Notes: a model not told the origin generated them from the letters alone. A stretch of 64,000 nt of DNA from Verrucomicrobiales bacterium (GCA_031256975.1 JAIRPN010000005.1:62001-126000), one strand, 5' to 3'; positions 33,614-42,863 are shown, counted from the first letter of the stretch. Made by a program: numbers and translations.

Positions 33614-35371
33614 ATGAAATTTATCACCGAAGCACCCCGTTTTTTCTTTTTCACAGGCAAAGGCGGTGTCGGGAAAACCTCGATTTCCTGTGCGACTGCC
33701 ATTCATTTTGCCGAACAAGGCAAAAAGGTATTGCTGGTCAGCACCGACCCCGCCTCAAATGTCTCCCAGGTCTTTGAACAAAAAATCGGCCATATCATTA
33801 CTCCCATTATCGCAGTTAGCGGGTTATCCGCACTGGAAATTGATCCGCAAAAAGCAGCCCAGGCATACCGGGATAAAATTGTTAATCCGGTGCGCGGCGT
33901 CTTGCCTGATGACATCGTACAAGGGATAGAAGAACAGTTGTCGGGGGCCTGCACCACGGAAATTGCCGCATTCGATGAATTCACTTCTCTGCTTACCAAT
34001 GAGGCGCTTATTCAGGACTACGACCACATTATTTTTGACACCGCTCCCACGGGGCACACCATCCGGCTGTTGCAATTACCAGGAGCATGGAGCGGCTTCC
34101 TGGAGTCCAGTTCCGGCAACGGAACCGGCTGTTTGGGACCTTTGGCAGGGCTGGAAAAACAACGCCAACAATATCAAACGGCTGTCAATGTACTGGCGGA
34201 CACCTCCCGTACCAGACTGGTACTCGTTGCTAGAGCGCAAACCGCCACTTTGCGGGAAGTCGCCCGCACTCATGAGGAACTCTTTAATATCGGGTTGAAA
34301 CGGCAATATCTGGTGATTAACGGCGTATTGCCGGCAAAGGAAGCCGCTAACGACGAACTGGCCCAGGCGGTTTACCATCGGGAACAAGAGTCCCTGGCAA
34401 ACATACCCGGTATTTTGCAAACTCTGCCGTCCGACACTTTGCCATTGAAATCCTTCAATCTGGTCGGCTTGAACGCCTTGCGCGGGTTGTTCAACCAAGA
34501 GGATGGCTTGCAGCCAAACGACCCGGCTGAAATTCCGCCGGTAAATGCTTTTCCAAAATTGACTCTGTTAATCGATGAACTGGCGCAGCAGCGGCATGGA
34601 TTGGTCATGCTTATGGGCAAAGGAGGCGTTGGCAAAACAACACTGGCGGCGGCCCTGGCCATCGCCTTGGCGAAAAGAGGTTTTCCCGTACATCTGAGCA
34701 CTTCCGATCCCGCCGCGCATTTGGCGGAAACTTTGAACGGAACTTTGGAAAACTTGACCGTTAGCGCCATTAATCCCGAACAAGAAACCGAACGTTATCG
34801 CCGGCAAGTATTGGAAACCAGGGGAAAAAACCTGGATGCCGACGGACGCTCCTTGTTGGAAGAGGACCTGCGCTCTCCCTGTACCGAGGAAATCGCGGTA
34901 TTCCAGGCATTCTCACGGATTATCAGGGAAGCAGACAAGCGCTTTGTCATCATGGACACCGCCCCGACGGGACACACGCTGCTCTTGTTGGATGCCACGG
35001 GAGCCTACCACCGTGAAGTGGTGAGGTTAAACACGGACAAGCAAAGCATGCCGTTGACGCCGCTGGAGCAATTGCAAGACCCGCAACAGACCAGGGTCAT
35101 CCTGGTAACCTTGGCGGAAACCACACCGGTACTGGAAGCCGCCAATTTACAGGAGGATTTGCGCAGGGCAAAGATTGAACCCTGGGCCTGGATTGTAAAC
35201 AACAGCCTGACAAACGCCCACACCAGCTCCAGTTTGTTAAGCACCCGCGCCCGGCGCGAACTGCCGCAAATCGACGCTGTCGTCACCAGGCATGCAAATC
35301 GCATGGCCTTGGTTCCCTTGCAAAAAGCGGAGCCAATAGGAATGGAAAAATTAAGCGCGCTGGCAAATTAA
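33614..35371 (+). CDS. arsA: ArsA arsenite-stimulated ATPase
   Basis: 585 residues from the ATG at 33614, chosen for its ribosome site GAAAGAG; the longer frame from 33548 overlaps arsD. Two homologous halves (A1, A2) each have a deviant Walker [12 protein letters not shown] near residue 15 and [12 protein letters not shown] near 330, and the signature DTAPTGHT(I/L). ArsA normally drives the ArsB membrane pump. No ArsB or Acr3 gene is in this operon, which is odd. Confidence 0.95.
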   Translation: MKFITEAPRFFFFTGKGGVGKTSISCATAIHFAEQGKKVLLVSTDPASNVSQVFEQKIGHIITPIIAVSGLSALEIDPQKAAQAYRDKIVNPVRGVLPDDIVQGIEEQLSGACTTEIAAFDEFTSLLTNEALIQDYDHIIFDTAPTGHTIRLLQLPGAWSGFLESSSGNGTGCLGPLAGLEKQRQQYQTAVNVLADTSRTRLVLVARAQTATLREVARTHEELFNIGLKRQYLVINGVLPAKEAANDELAQAVYHREQESLANIPGILQTLPSDTLPLKSFNLVGLNALRGLFNQEDGLQPNDPAEIPPVNAFPKLTLLIDELAQQRHGLVMLMGKGGVGKTTLAAALAIALAKRGFPVHLSTSDPAAHLAETLNGTLENLTVSAINPEQETERYRRQVLETRGKNLDADGRSLLEEDLRSPCTEEIAVFQAFSRIIREADKRFVIMDTAPTGHTLLLLDATGAYHREVVRLNTDKQSMPLTPLEQLQDPQQTRVILVTLAETTPVLEAANLQEDLRRAKIEPWAWIVNNSLTNAHTSSSLLSTRARRELPQIDAVVTRHANRMALVPLQKAEPIGMEKLSALAN

Positions 35372-35373
35372 TT

Positions 35374-35823
35374 ATGCCCAAACCCAACATTCTGATTCTG
35401 TGCACGGGAAATTCATGTCGCAGCCATTTGGCCGAGGGTGTGCTGCGCCATGCCGCCGGGGATTTGTTCAACATCCACAGCGCGGGCTCCAATCCCGCGG
35501 GATACGTCCACCCCAAGGCGATTCAGGTCATGCGTGAAATCGGCATTGATATTTCCGCACATCGTTCCAAGCACCTGAACGAATTTTTAAATCAACAGAT
35601 CGATACGGTGATTACCGTTTGCGGCAACGCCGACCAAGCCTGCCCAATGTTTCCCGGCCAGGTAAACCGCTACCACTGGGGTTTCCCCGATCCCGCCAAG
35701 GCACAAGGAAACGACGAACAGGTTTTGCAGATATTTCGCGATGTTCGTGACCAAATCAAACTGGTTTTCGAGGCATACGCAACCGGGTATCGGGAATTGA
35801 AAAGAGTGAATGATGAAGAGTGA
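35374..35823 (+). CDS. arsC: Arsenate reductase, low-molecular-weight phosphatase type
   Basis: 149 residues. The active-site loop is [16 protein letters not shown] (C-x5-R), and later [17 protein letters not shown] gives the second and third redox cysteines of thioredoxin-coupled ArsC, plus FPDPAKAQG. It reduces arsenate to arsenite. It starts 2 bases after arsA. Its 3' end merges into a hairpin repeat whose left arm encodes the last residues (KRVNDEE). Confidence 0.93.
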   Translation: MPKPNILILCTGNSCRSHLAEGVLRHAAGDLFNIHSAGSNPAGYVHPKAIQVMREIGIDISAHRSKHLNEFLNQQIDTVITVCGNADQACPMFPGQVNRYHWGFPDPAKAQGNDEQVLQIFRDVRDQIKLVFEAYATGYRELKRVNDEE

Positions 35824-35886
35824 AATAAAATACGCTTACGCAGGGGCTGTATTCACTTCACTCTTCACTTTTCAAAATTCACCCTT
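35800..35886. repeat. Intergenic hairpin repeat, AAGAGTGAATGATGAAGAG family (copy 2)
   Basis: Left arm at 35800-35824 (AAAAGAGTGAATGATGAAGA) overlaps the end of arsC. The right arm at 35852-35886 (CTTCACTCTTCACTTTTC and TTCACCCTT) abuts the stop of the convergent yjjB-like gene. It is related to 15944-16026. Confidence 0.7.
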
Positions 35887-36348
35887 CTAGATGATCGGCT
35901 TGCGATAAATCAAACCGGGCATCGCCAGACCAAGCGCCAACGCGGCGACAATAAACGACATCTGCAAAAAGTTGGTCGTTAGCGTCGCCTGCAGATCGGT
36001 GCTAAACCCGCTGCGGCTGATTTCAAACAGCGCCAGCATGGCGGTAAAAGCCGGCTTGCCCGGAATCATCGGGATGATGGCGGCCACGGTAAACACCTTT
36101 GGATGCGCCAGCAATCGTCGTGCCCAGTAAACCCCAATAAAGCTCACCAGCGTGGCGGCTATGAGTGTCGCCCACTCGATGCGCATGCCTTCGTGAGTCA
36201 GCACAAAACGCAGACCGTGCCCGATCGCCCCGCCCATTGCGCAGTAACCAAGGGAATGTTTGGGAACATTGAACAGCAAGGCGAACCCGACCGCCGGAAT
36301 GGCCGCCAGCACCATGTCCTGCAACACCATGACAATGTTCAGATCCAT
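35887..36348 (-). CDS. YjjB / ThrE-type exporter, small membrane subunit
   Basis: 153 residues from ATG at 36348; the longer frame upstream is out-of-frame shadow of yjjP. Four or five hydrophobic segments are visible (ILVAAIPAVGFALLF-like start, WATLIAATLVSFIGVYWA, VAAIIPMIPGKPAFTAML, MSFIVAALALGLAMPG). The pair of YjjP and YjjB corresponds to a split ThrE; in E. coli it is reported to export succinate, and ThrE exports threonine and serine. It overlaps the yjjP-like gene by 10 bases. Confidence 0.85.
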   Translation of the reverse strand: MDLNIVMVLQDMVLAAIPAVGFALLFNVPKHSLGYCAMGGAIGHGLRFVLTHEGMRIEWATLIAATLVSFIGVYWARRLLAHPKVFTVAAIIPMIPGKPAFTAMLALFEISRSGFSTDLQATLTTNFLQMSFIVAALALGLAMPGLIYRKPII

Positions 36349-37166
36349 AACTTGATCTTCCACAGGCTCAGGGCCATAAAAATGCCGACACTTGCCGCCA
36401 GCACCAGCAGCAAGGCCACGATCCAGCGTGACAGTCCGGTATTGGCATAACCCTTCAGCATGTCCGAAACCGCGTTGATCAACGGATAGCCGGGAATCAA
36501 CAGCAGCACGCTGGCCGCCATGGCCATCCGCGGTTGTTCTCCGATTGCCAGCGGTACTGACAAACCGGCCAGGCTGGTCGCCACAAAGGCAGTGATGGTG
36601 AAATTCAGCATTGGGTTGAAATGCCAGATACTGAGCGTCAGACGCACCAGCATTGACAAGGCACTGGCAACTCCGGCCACCGCGCAGGAAGTCCAGTCCG
36701 CCCCCATCAATCGCGCAAAGCTCGCGCAGGACAAACCAATCATCACGCACAACAGCCACTTGTTGTAATGCAGGGGTTTGATTTCATTCAACTGCCGTTC
36801 AACCTGCCCCAGGGTGATCTCCCTTCTTTCCGCGCGCAGCATCAGGCGCTGCACCTCGGTGACCACGTGCATGTTGATGCCGCCGTCGATATTGCGCCGC
36901 ACCGTGGTGATGCAATGCTCGTCGGTCAGCGTGGTCAGCGACAAGGCATTGGCGGTAATGCCCAACTGGATTTTTTCCAGTCCCAACGCCTCGCCCATCC
37001 GCACGGTCACGTTTTCTACCAGCGCGCTTTCCGCCCCATGCTGCATCAGCAATTGCGCCGTCTGCATGCACAAGCGCGTCAGCTTGCGCTGCTCCGGTTC
37101 CGTAAAATCCTGTGCTCCTCCCCCCGTCATAAGTGTGGCAAAACTGCCATTTTTTATGTTTAGCAT
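36339..37166 (-). CDS. YjjP / ThrE-type exporter, large subunit (DUF1212)
   Basis: 275 residues. The cytoplasmic N-terminal part contains LLMQHGAESALVENVTVRM and the family segment GINMHVVTEVQRLML. The C-terminal part has about five membrane segments including VPLAIGEQPRMAMAASVLLL and IPGYPLINAVSDMLKGY, the conserved PG motif of this family. It overlaps adk by 7 bases and yjjB by 10, so all belong to the metE operon. The substrate here is unknown; an amino acid or dicarboxylate is the family expectation. Confidence 0.88.
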   Translation of the reverse strand: MLNIKNGSFATLMTGGGAQDFTEPEQRKLTRLCMQTAQLLMQHGAESALVENVTVRMGEALGLEKIQLGITANALSLTTLTDEHCITTVRRNIDGGINMHVVTEVQRLMLRAERREITLGQVERQLNEIKPLHYNKWLLCVMIGLSCASFARLMGADWTSCAVAGVASALSMLVRLTLSIWHFNPMLNFTITAFVATSLAGLSVPLAIGEQPRMAMAASVLLLIPGYPLINAVSDMLKGYANTGLSRWIVALLLVLAASVGIFMALSLWKIKLWI

Positions 37167-37801
37167 ACTTTGGCCCCGGCGCGCAAATGTTCCGTCTGTC
37201 TTGTCGACAGTTCCCCGGCCTCCAGCAAATTGATTTTGGTCAGGATTTCGGCAAACACCTCGCTCGGGCTTTGCGCGGTAAATACGGTGACGGTTTTCTT
37301 CGTCCCGTAATGCTCCAGCACCGGCAACGTTTCTTTGCGGTAAACCTGCAGGCGGCGGCGAATGGTCTCCTCATTGGCGTCGTCCATCCGGTTGTCCTTC
37401 AAGGCGCGACGGCGCATGCGGGAGACCAGTTCATCATCGTTGGAACAAGTCAGGTGGAATACTTTGATGACGTCCAGATAATCGTCCAGGATCCCTGCCT
37501 GGCTGAGATTGCGCGGAATGCCGTCCAGGATCAGGCGGTCGCGACGGGGGTTGAACTTGCCGAGCGCGATCATCGCCTGGATCTGGGACTGCCAGAGTTC
37601 CATCACCAATCCGTCCGGCACCAGTTTGCCGGCCGCCGAATAATCGGCAAATGCCCGGCCCAGCGGCGTATGCATGTCCAGCGAACGGAATACATCACCG
37701 CAGGCCAGGTGGCAGAATCCCGGCACGGTGCCCAGGATTCTGCCATGAGTCCCTTTCCCCGAACCCGGGGAACCAAAGAACAAGTAAGTTGCATATTTCA
37801 T
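37160..37801 (-). CDS. adk: Adenylate kinase family protein
   Basis: 213 residues from ATG at 37801 (MKYATYLFFG). P-loop FFGSPGSGKGTHGRI, AMP-site GDVFRSLDMHTPLG, and LILDGIPRNLSQA (the DGFPR motif with Ile for Phe). The region RRALKDNRMDDANEET is a short LID with D-D-x2-ET. The enzyme interconverts AMP, ADP and ATP. It follows metE by 22 bases and is therefore under the B12 riboswitch. It may be a second, specialised kinase. Confidence 0.85.
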   Translation of the reverse strand: MKYATYLFFGSPGSGKGTHGRILGTVPGFCHLACGDVFRSLDMHTPLGRAFADYSAAGKLVPDGLVMELWQSQIQAMIALGKFNPRRDRLILDGIPRNLSQAGILDDYLDVIKVFHLTCSNDDELVSRMRRRALKDNRMDDANEETIRRRLQVYRKETLPVLEHYGTKKTVTVFTAQSPSEVFAEILTKINLLEAGELSTRQTEHLRAGAKVC

Positions 37802-37823
37802 AGGGGTAGAATGATCAGGGGTG

Positions 37824-40169
37824 TCAGGAATCCCGGGCACTGGACGCCGGTTGCAGTTCCTTTCTAAGTTTTTGCGCCACCGCCAGCATGTGGCGCAGCG
37901 AGGCCAGGACTTCCGGCCAGTTTCGCGTTTTCAAACCACAGTCCGGATTGACCCACAGACGTTCGGCGGGAATCACTTTGAGCGCTTCGCGCAGCAGGGC
38001 TTCAATTTCCCCGATAGCGGGAACGCGCGGCGAGTGAATGTCCCAGACCCCCGGCCCAATTTCATTCGGATAACAGAAATCGGTGAAAGCGCGCAACAAT
38101 TCCATGCCGGAGCGTGAAGTCTCGATGGAAATCACGTCGGCATCCAAGGCGGCGATTGCTTCCATGATGCCGTTGAACTCGCAATAGCACATATGGGTGT
38201 GAATCTGCACGCGATCAGGCACGCCCGAGGTTGCCAGACGGAACGCGGTGGTCGCCCACTCCAAGTAAGCGGGCCAGTCTTTGCGGCGTAACGGACAACC
38301 CTCACGCAACGCGGGTTCATCAATCTGGATCACGCCAATGCCGGCGCTTGCCAAATCGCTGACCTCATCACGAATCGCCAAGGCGATTTGTTTCGCCGTT
38401 AGCGAGCGCGGCTGGTCGTTACGCACAAAACTCCATTGCAGGATGGTGATCGGACCGGTCAACATCCCCTTCATCGGCTTGGTGGTTAGCGACTGCGCAA
38501 ACTTCGACCAGCGCAGCGTCATCGGCTCCGGACGCCGCACGTCGCCGAAAATGACCGGCGGCTTCACACAACGGGAACCGTAACTTTGCACCCAGCCGTT
38601 CTGGGTGAAGGCAAAGCCGGAAAGTTGCTCGCCGAAATATTCCACCATGTCGTTGCGTTCAAACTCGCCATGTACCAGTACATCCAGCCCGAGTTCTTCC
38701 TGCAATTTGATACAACGACCGGTTTCCTGTTCTAGATACTTTTCGTAATCATGGAGGGATAATTCGCCTTTCTTAAACTTGGCACGCGCCGCGCGCACTT
38801 CCTTGGTCTGCGGAAAGGAACCGATGGTGGTGGTGGGCAGCAACGGCAATTGCAAATACTGTTCCTGCGCCTTGCGGCGTGCCGGATAATCGTGCTGGCG
38901 GTGGGTATCCTGCTCCGTAACCGCCTCGCAGCGGGTCTGCACCCCGGCATCGTAAATGCGCGGGCTGTAACGCCGAGAGCGGATCAATCGCTGGTTGTTG
39001 GTAAATTTTTCCAGTTCACCATTAGCGGCCAGAATCACCGTCAAATCGACAACTTCCTCCAGCTTTTGTTCGGCGAACGCCAGCCACGATTTTAATTCCT
39101 CGTTCAATTGCGTCTCATGCACCACGCTAACCGGGACATGCAGCAGTGAACAGGATGGCGACACCAACAGCCGCTGGTCGCCAAGCTTTTCCCGCGCCTG
39201 CTGCAACAACCTGATCGAGACGGCAAAATCATTGCGCCAGATGTTGCGCCCCTCCACCACTCCCAAGGACAGTGACAGATTATCCGGCAACAATCTCAAT
39301 ACCTCATCCAATTCCTGCGGCGCGGCAACCAAATCCAGATGCAACACATCAACCGGCAACGCCAGGGCCGTCACCAGGTTGTCACCCAGTGCGCCGAAGT
39401 AATTCGCCAGAATGATTTGCACAGAACCCGCCGCCTGCCGCAAGCGGCGATAAGCCGGCGCAAAGGCCATCTGTTGTTCCGCGGTCAAATCAGTCGCTAA
39501 CAACGGTTCGTCAAACTGGATGCGCCTCACGCCAAGCCCAGCCAGTTTTTGCACGATATCCTCGTACACCGGCAGCAGCGACGCTAACAGCGACAACGGT
39601 TCAAAGCCTACTTCCTTGCCCTTGCCCAGCAACAGGAACGACAGCGGTCCCAACAACACCGGCACGGTTTCGATACCCAGCGCCTTCGCTTGCAGCCATT
39701 CGTCAAAGGGTTTGCTTGAAGCCAAATAGAACTCCTGCCCGCGCTTGAATTCGGGCACCAGATAGTGGTAGTTGGTATCAAACCACTTGGTCATTTCCAA
39801 CGCCGCGCCAGAATGTTCCCCCGCACAGCAATCGCAGGATTTTTCGTCATTAGCGGCGGTCCTGCCGCGCGCCATGGCGAAATAAGTCTCAGTTTTGACC
39901 AGGCCGGAACGATGTCCGAAACGCTCCGGCACCGCGCCAACCAGCACGCTGGTATCCAGCACGTGGTCGTAAAAACTGAAATCGTTCGAGGGAATCAGGT
40001 CGATACCGGCGACCTGCTGCATCTTCCAATTTTGTTCGCGAATTTCACCCGCGACGCTTTGCAATTGTTCCTCAGTAATCTGCCCGGCCCAAAAGGACTC
40101 GAGCGCCTTCTTTAACTCGCGCTTGGCGCCGATGCGGGGCAAGCCGAGATTGTGCGTTAGAATTTTCAT
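37824..40169 (-). CDS. metE: Cobalamin-independent methionine synthase
   Basis: 781 residues, full length. The N-terminal barrel begins THNLGLPRIGAKRELKKALE, and the catalytic C-terminal half has TTTIGSFPQTKEVRAAR, VHGEFERNDMVEYFGEQL, QIDEPALREG, IHTHMCYCEF (zinc His and Cys) and WVNPDCGLKTRNW (second zinc Cys). MetE transfers the methyl group of methyltetrahydrofolate polyglutamate to homocysteine. It heads the operon metE-adk-yjjP-yjjB and is preceded by a cobalamin riboswitch and leader terminator. Confidence 0.98.
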   Translation of the reverse strand: MKILTHNLGLPRIGAKRELKKALESFWAGQITEEQLQSVAGEIREQNWKMQQVAGIDLIPSNDFSFYDHVLDTSVLVGAVPERFGHRSGLVKTETYFAMARGRTAANDEKSCDCCAGEHSGAALEMTKWFDTNYHYLVPEFKRGQEFYLASSKPFDEWLQAKALGIETVPVLLGPLSFLLLGKGKEVGFEPLSLLASLLPVYEDIVQKLAGLGVRRIQFDEPLLATDLTAEQQMAFAPAYRRLRQAAGSVQIILANYFGALGDNLVTALALPVDVLHLDLVAAPQELDEVLRLLPDNLSLSLGVVEGRNIWRNDFAVSIRLLQQAREKLGDQRLLVSPSCSLLHVPVSVVHETQLNEELKSWLAFAEQKLEEVVDLTVILAANGELEKFTNNQRLIRSRRYSPRIYDAGVQTRCEAVTEQDTHRQHDYPARRKAQEQYLQLPLLPTTTIGSFPQTKEVRAARAKFKKGELSLHDYEKYLEQETGRCIKLQEELGLDVLVHGEFERNDMVEYFGEQLSGFAFTQNGWVQSYGSRCVKPPVIFGDVRRPEPMTLRWSKFAQSLTTKPMKGMLTGPITILQWSFVRNDQPRSLTAKQIALAIRDEVSDLASAGIGVIQIDEPALREGCPLRRKDWPAYLEWATTAFRLATSGVPDRVQIHTHMCYCEFNGIMEAIAALDADVISIETSRSGMELLRAFTDFCYPNEIGPGVWDIHSPRVPAIGEIEALLREALKVIPAERLWVNPDCGLKTRNWPEVLASLRHMLAVAQKLRKELQPASSARDS

Positions 40170-40237
40170 TCATGTTTCCATCGCGGCTGCCGGGCCGCGG
40201 TTATTTTCAAGGGAAACCCTCGCAGCCGGACGCGGGC

Positions 40238-40278
40238 ACAAAAAATCCCGCATTGCTCTGCAAAGGAGTCAAGGCGGG
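40238..40278 (-). terminator. Leader terminator of the metE cobalamin riboswitch
   Basis: On the minus strand CCCGCCTTG pairs with CAATGCGGG (one mismatch) over a 13-base loop, followed by ATTTTTTG. It lies between the riboswitch and metE, about 70 bases before the start codon, and is the probable expression platform. Confidence 0.8.
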
Positions 40279-40369
40279 CGCTAATCATCACGCAAACTCG
40301 TCTCTCCCCCATCCTGTCGTTGGCGCGACAGCTGCCCGGTTCACCGAACCGGGACTTGATGAGCGTGAT

Positions 40370-40535
40370 ACAAGCAGGTCTTCTGACTTCGAGTTCACCC
40401 TACCGGCCCCGCCTTACCATTTCTTGCGAAACAGTGGCATTGTGGGGCCTTCGTCACTCGTTACAGCGGCGCTACCGCGCGGGATTTGCACCCGCTTCCC
40501 TATTCTCCGCTAACCATGATTAGCGGCACTTGCAC
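40370..40535 (-). promoter_or_regulatory. Cobalamin riboswitch controlling metE
   Basis: On the minus strand: hairpin CCGCTAATCATGGTTAGCGG, then GAATAGGGAAGCGGGTGCAA, GCGGTAGCGCCGCTGTAACG, and GAACTCGAAGTCAGAAGACC. This is the same class as the one at 28890-29073 and nearly identical in the core. It is followed by a GC hairpin CCCGGTTC...GAACCGGG and the terminator at 40238-40278. Confidence 0.95.
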
Positions 40536-40585
40536 ACCGCCGCGCGACTTTCGCCGACGCGGCATCTCGTAAAGAACCGTTATAG

Positions 40586-40613
40586 AAAATAGATTCTGGC
40601 GGGCGAAAGTCAA
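40586..40613 (-). promoter_or_regulatory. Candidate promoter of the metE leader
   Basis: On the minus strand TTGACT is followed, after 16 bases, by TATTTT, about 50 bases before the riboswitch. It lies just after the stop of the upstream small gene. Confidence 0.4.
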
Positions 40614-40622
40614 TGACTGAAC

Positions 40623-40859
40623 TCAGACCAAAAACGGACTGGAAGTGCTCTTTTCCTCGCGAACGCTAAGATCGCGCTGCAATTCGCTGATGTCCTGGGT
40701 GCTGTAGAACGAGGTTCCGGTGGTCAGCACGATCAGGGTCTTGATGTCGCCGGAATGAAATTTGCTCATGTAGGCGATGTGGTCGGCATTGATGTAGGAA
40801 TAATGCAGTTCATGGTTCTCGGTGCCGTATAGCTGATGAACAATGCCCAACAATTTCAT
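40623..40859 (-). CDS. Small protein of unknown function, faintly FlbD-like
   Basis: About 78 residues from the ATG at 40859 (MKLLGIVHQLYG). A longer frame up to 40913 runs to the neighbouring gene's stop. The central segment YINADHIAYMSKF...LIVLTTGTSFYSTQDISEL has the strand-turn-strand pattern seen in short FlbD-type proteins (N-A-D-x-I then T-x-G-x-x-(F/Y)). This resemblance is weak. The gene carries a copy of CGCTAA near its end. It follows the SnoaL-like gene on the same strand. Confidence 0.5.
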   Translation of the reverse strand: MKLLGIVHQLYGTENHELHYSYINADHIAYMSKFHSGDIKTLIVLTTGTSFYSTQDISELQRDLSVREEKSTSSPFLV

Positions 40860-40913
40860 GTGATTAAGCAATACCAGCGCGAACCGCAAACAACAACAGA
40901 ATATTTCCGCCAA

Positions 40914-41327
40914 TCAGGCCTGGGCGTCCAATAACCTCAACAAACCCCGTTCATCCACCACCGCCCACAGACTATCAATTTTGTTTTCCTTGATGGTGAA
41001 CAGGACCGCGCCCTCCCACGACACCAGTTTGCCGGTCGGATGATAGCCAAAAAACTCGCCGGAATGGGTGCCGTCGTAATGCATGCGCGCGAAAGCCTTG
41101 TCCCCTTCCACCACCAGGTCGACAATCGCCGCATTGTAATTATCCAGCGACTCATGCATGCGGTCAACATAGGACTCGAAGGCCGTGTAACCGACGCATT
41201 GATGCCGCAGGGCCCCGCAGAAACTGAATTCAGGATGCAGAAGAGCCGGAATCCTGGATTTGTCCCGCTCGTTCCAGATTTCCCTGTAGTAAGACTCAAC
41301 CAATTTACGAACATCCTGCGGTTCCAT
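40914..41327 (-). CDS. SnoaL / NTF2-like domain protein
   Basis: 137 residues. The fold is suggested by VRKLVESYYREIWNERDKS, LHPEFSFCG, a central helix and strands, and GYHPTGKLVSWEGAVLFTI near the end, which is the SnoaL-type ester cyclase pattern. Members include polyketide cyclases and many predicted proteins of unknown role. It is a lone small enzyme in a run of minus-strand genes. Confidence 0.75.
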   Translation of the reverse strand: MEPQDVRKLVESYYREIWNERDKSRIPALLHPEFSFCGALRHQCVGYTAFESYVDRMHESLDNYNAAIVDLVVEGDKAFARMHYDGTHSGEFFGYHPTGKLVSWEGAVLFTIKENKIDSLWAVVDERGLLRLLDAQA

Positions 41328-41390
41328 AAACGCACCCTTTGATTGAAAAAATACGCTTGGACAGAAAAAATGTCGAGAACTACCTTTGTA

Positions 41391-41885
41391 TTAAATTGCA
41401 AATGCCTCGTGATACCGCACTATACCGCCTGGAATTTCACCGCGCATCGCAAGCAACAGAAAATATTCCGGCGGCATTCCGGTCAATACCAGTTTGTTGT
41501 TAGCGGCAAAACCAAAGCGCTGATAAAAATCCGGATCGCCCAGCACCACGCAACCGCACGCCCCTTTGCGATCCAGTTCAGCCAACCCATGCCGCATCAA
41601 CGCCGAACCAATTCCCGTTTTCTGCCTGTCGGGGCGCACCGCCAACGGCCCCAATCCATACCAACCGCAACGCCTCCCATCGACTGTCACTTCCGAGAAA
41701 GCCAAATGCCCGTCAATTTCACCGTTAGCGTCCAAGGAAACCAACGACACACTCATGGCCTCCACCAACCTTAATTGCCTGGCAATCAAATGCTCATTTT
41801 GGCAACTGTGCGGATGCTTGGCGAAGGCCCCGACGATGACGCGTTCAATGGCCGCCTCGTCTCCGGCCCGCTCATCGCGAATCAT
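41391..41885 (-). CDS. GNAT-family N-acetyltransferase (YhbS-like)
   Basis: 164 residues from ATG at 41885. The acetyl-CoA pocket is LGPLAVRPDRQKTGIGSALM, preceded by IDGHLAFSEVTVDGRRCGW, and followed by LGDPDFYQRFGFAANNKL, all characteristic of YhbS-like GNAT proteins. The acceptor is unknown. It overlaps the VOC-family gene by 4 bases. Confidence 0.85.
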   Translation of the reverse strand: MIRDERAGDEAAIERVIVGAFAKHPHSCQNEHLIARQLRLVEAMSVSLVSLDANGEIDGHLAFSEVTVDGRRCGWYGLGPLAVRPDRQKTGIGSALMRHGLAELDRKGACGCVVLGDPDFYQRFGFAANNKLVLTGMPPEYFLLLAMRGEIPGGIVRYHEAFAI

Positions 41886-42310
41886 AACAACCAATGGGCG
41901 ATGCAGGTTTTGCCGGTCAACTGCGAACTGGCCGGTGTGTATTGATGGAATTCAATGTCGGTGCCATCGGGATCCTTGCACCAAATCTGCCAGCTGTCGT
42001 CCGAACCCATGACCGGCTCCGGCGTGGTGGTCTTGATCCCGTTGGCATGCAACTTCGTCGTTAGCCCCTTGATGTCGTCGGTTTCCAGGCAAATATGCCC
42101 GATGTACGGCTCCTGGTTTTTCAACGGCGTATCGCGCAGGAAAACCTCAATGAATTGCATCTCGCCGACTTCCATGTAAAACCCGATGCGCTTCTCCCGC
42201 GCCATGAACGGGAATTTCAATTTCAACCCAAGCATCCCGCAATAGAATTTTTCCGTACGATCCAGATCCGTTGAAAACAAACAAGCGTGCGCCAAGCGTT
42301 CAATGGTCAT
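41882..42310 (-). CDS. VOC-superfamily (glyoxalase-like) protein
   Basis: 142 residues. Typical opening IERLAHACLFSTDLDRTEKF and YCGMLGLKLKF, a central ILE-x-H-type strand pair (IGHICLETDDI), and the closing WCKDPDGTDIEFHQY, with a metal-binding Glu. It could be a dioxygenase, a lyase or a resistance protein of the VOC fold; substrate unknown. It overlaps the GNAT gene by 4 bases, so the two are co-translated. Confidence 0.82.
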   Translation of the reverse strand: MTIERLAHACLFSTDLDRTEKFYCGMLGLKLKFPFMAREKRIGFYMEVGEMQFIEVFLRDTPLKNQEPYIGHICLETDDIKGLTTKLHANGIKTTTPEPVMGSDDSWQIWCKDPDGTDIEFHQYTPASSQLTGKTCIAHWLL

Positions 42311-42352
42311 GGAATTACGCTAACCACCATCACCGTTCAGGCAACCCAAATC

Positions 42353-42772
42353 TCAACGCACAAAAATCTCGTTCACCTGTGAAGGCAACCTCCGCGGTTT
42401 GCCGTTGGCCGGATTCACCGCGCACCACACAGTCTTGCACCTCGCCATTAGCGCCCCATCGCCATCGCGCACAATCCGGCTCTGCCGCTCGCTGGTCAGC
42501 ACTGTCCCCGTTTCAACCCAGGTTTTCACCGTTAGCGTCTCACCAGACAGGGCGGGTTTCTTGTACTCAATCTCATGGCTCATCACCACCCAGGCGATTT
42601 CCGCCGCTAAATCCGCGCCCGCCGCCGCGCGCCAATGCGCTTCGGCCGCCTCCTGCACCCAGCGGATGTAGACCACGTTGTTGACATGGTTGTTGGCGTC
42701 AATGTCCGCCGACGCGACCCTTACGGGGTGCTCATAAACCAATTTACCATCCTCAACCGGCCAATGTTTCAT
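42353..42772 (-). CDS. Hot-dog fold acyl-CoA thioesterase (YbgC/4HBT-like)
   Basis: 139 residues from ATG at 42772; the longer frame starts inside the neighbouring spacer. The motif VASADIDANNHVNNVVYIRW matches the 4-hydroxybenzoyl-CoA thioesterase signature, with the catalytic Asp in ADIDANNHVNN. Later parts are IEYKKPALSGETLTV and MARCKTVWCAVNPANGKPRRL. It probably hydrolyses acyl-CoA esters. It is divergent from tRNA-Val. Confidence 0.85.
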   Translation of the reverse strand: MKHWPVEDGKLVYEHPVRVASADIDANNHVNNVVYIRWVQEAAEAHWRAAAGADLAAEIAWVVMSHEIEYKKPALSGETLTVKTWVETGTVLTSERQSRIVRDGDGALMARCKTVWCAVNPANGKPRRLPSQVNEIFVR

Positions 42773-42824
42773 GATTAGCGCCAGACTAGGGAAAAACCGT
42801 GAAAATCCAACCTGCAAAGTTTAC

Positions 42825-42852
42825 TTGGCAGTTCGGCAAATCCGCTTATCAT
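42825..42852 (+). promoter_or_regulatory. Promoter of tRNA-Val
   Basis: TTGGCA and TATCAT separated by 16 bases, ending 11 bases before the first base of the mature tRNA. Confidence 0.55.
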
Positions 42853-42863
42853 CTTGCCACACC

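Noticed and set aside
36349-36759. Extension of the yjjB-like frame upstream by 137 codons
   Set aside because: The segment is an out-of-frame reading of yjjP; YjjB homology begins at MDLNIVMV.
41343-41774. Plus-strand ORF of 143 codons
   Set aside because: Shadow of the GNAT gene; no ribosome site and no family match.
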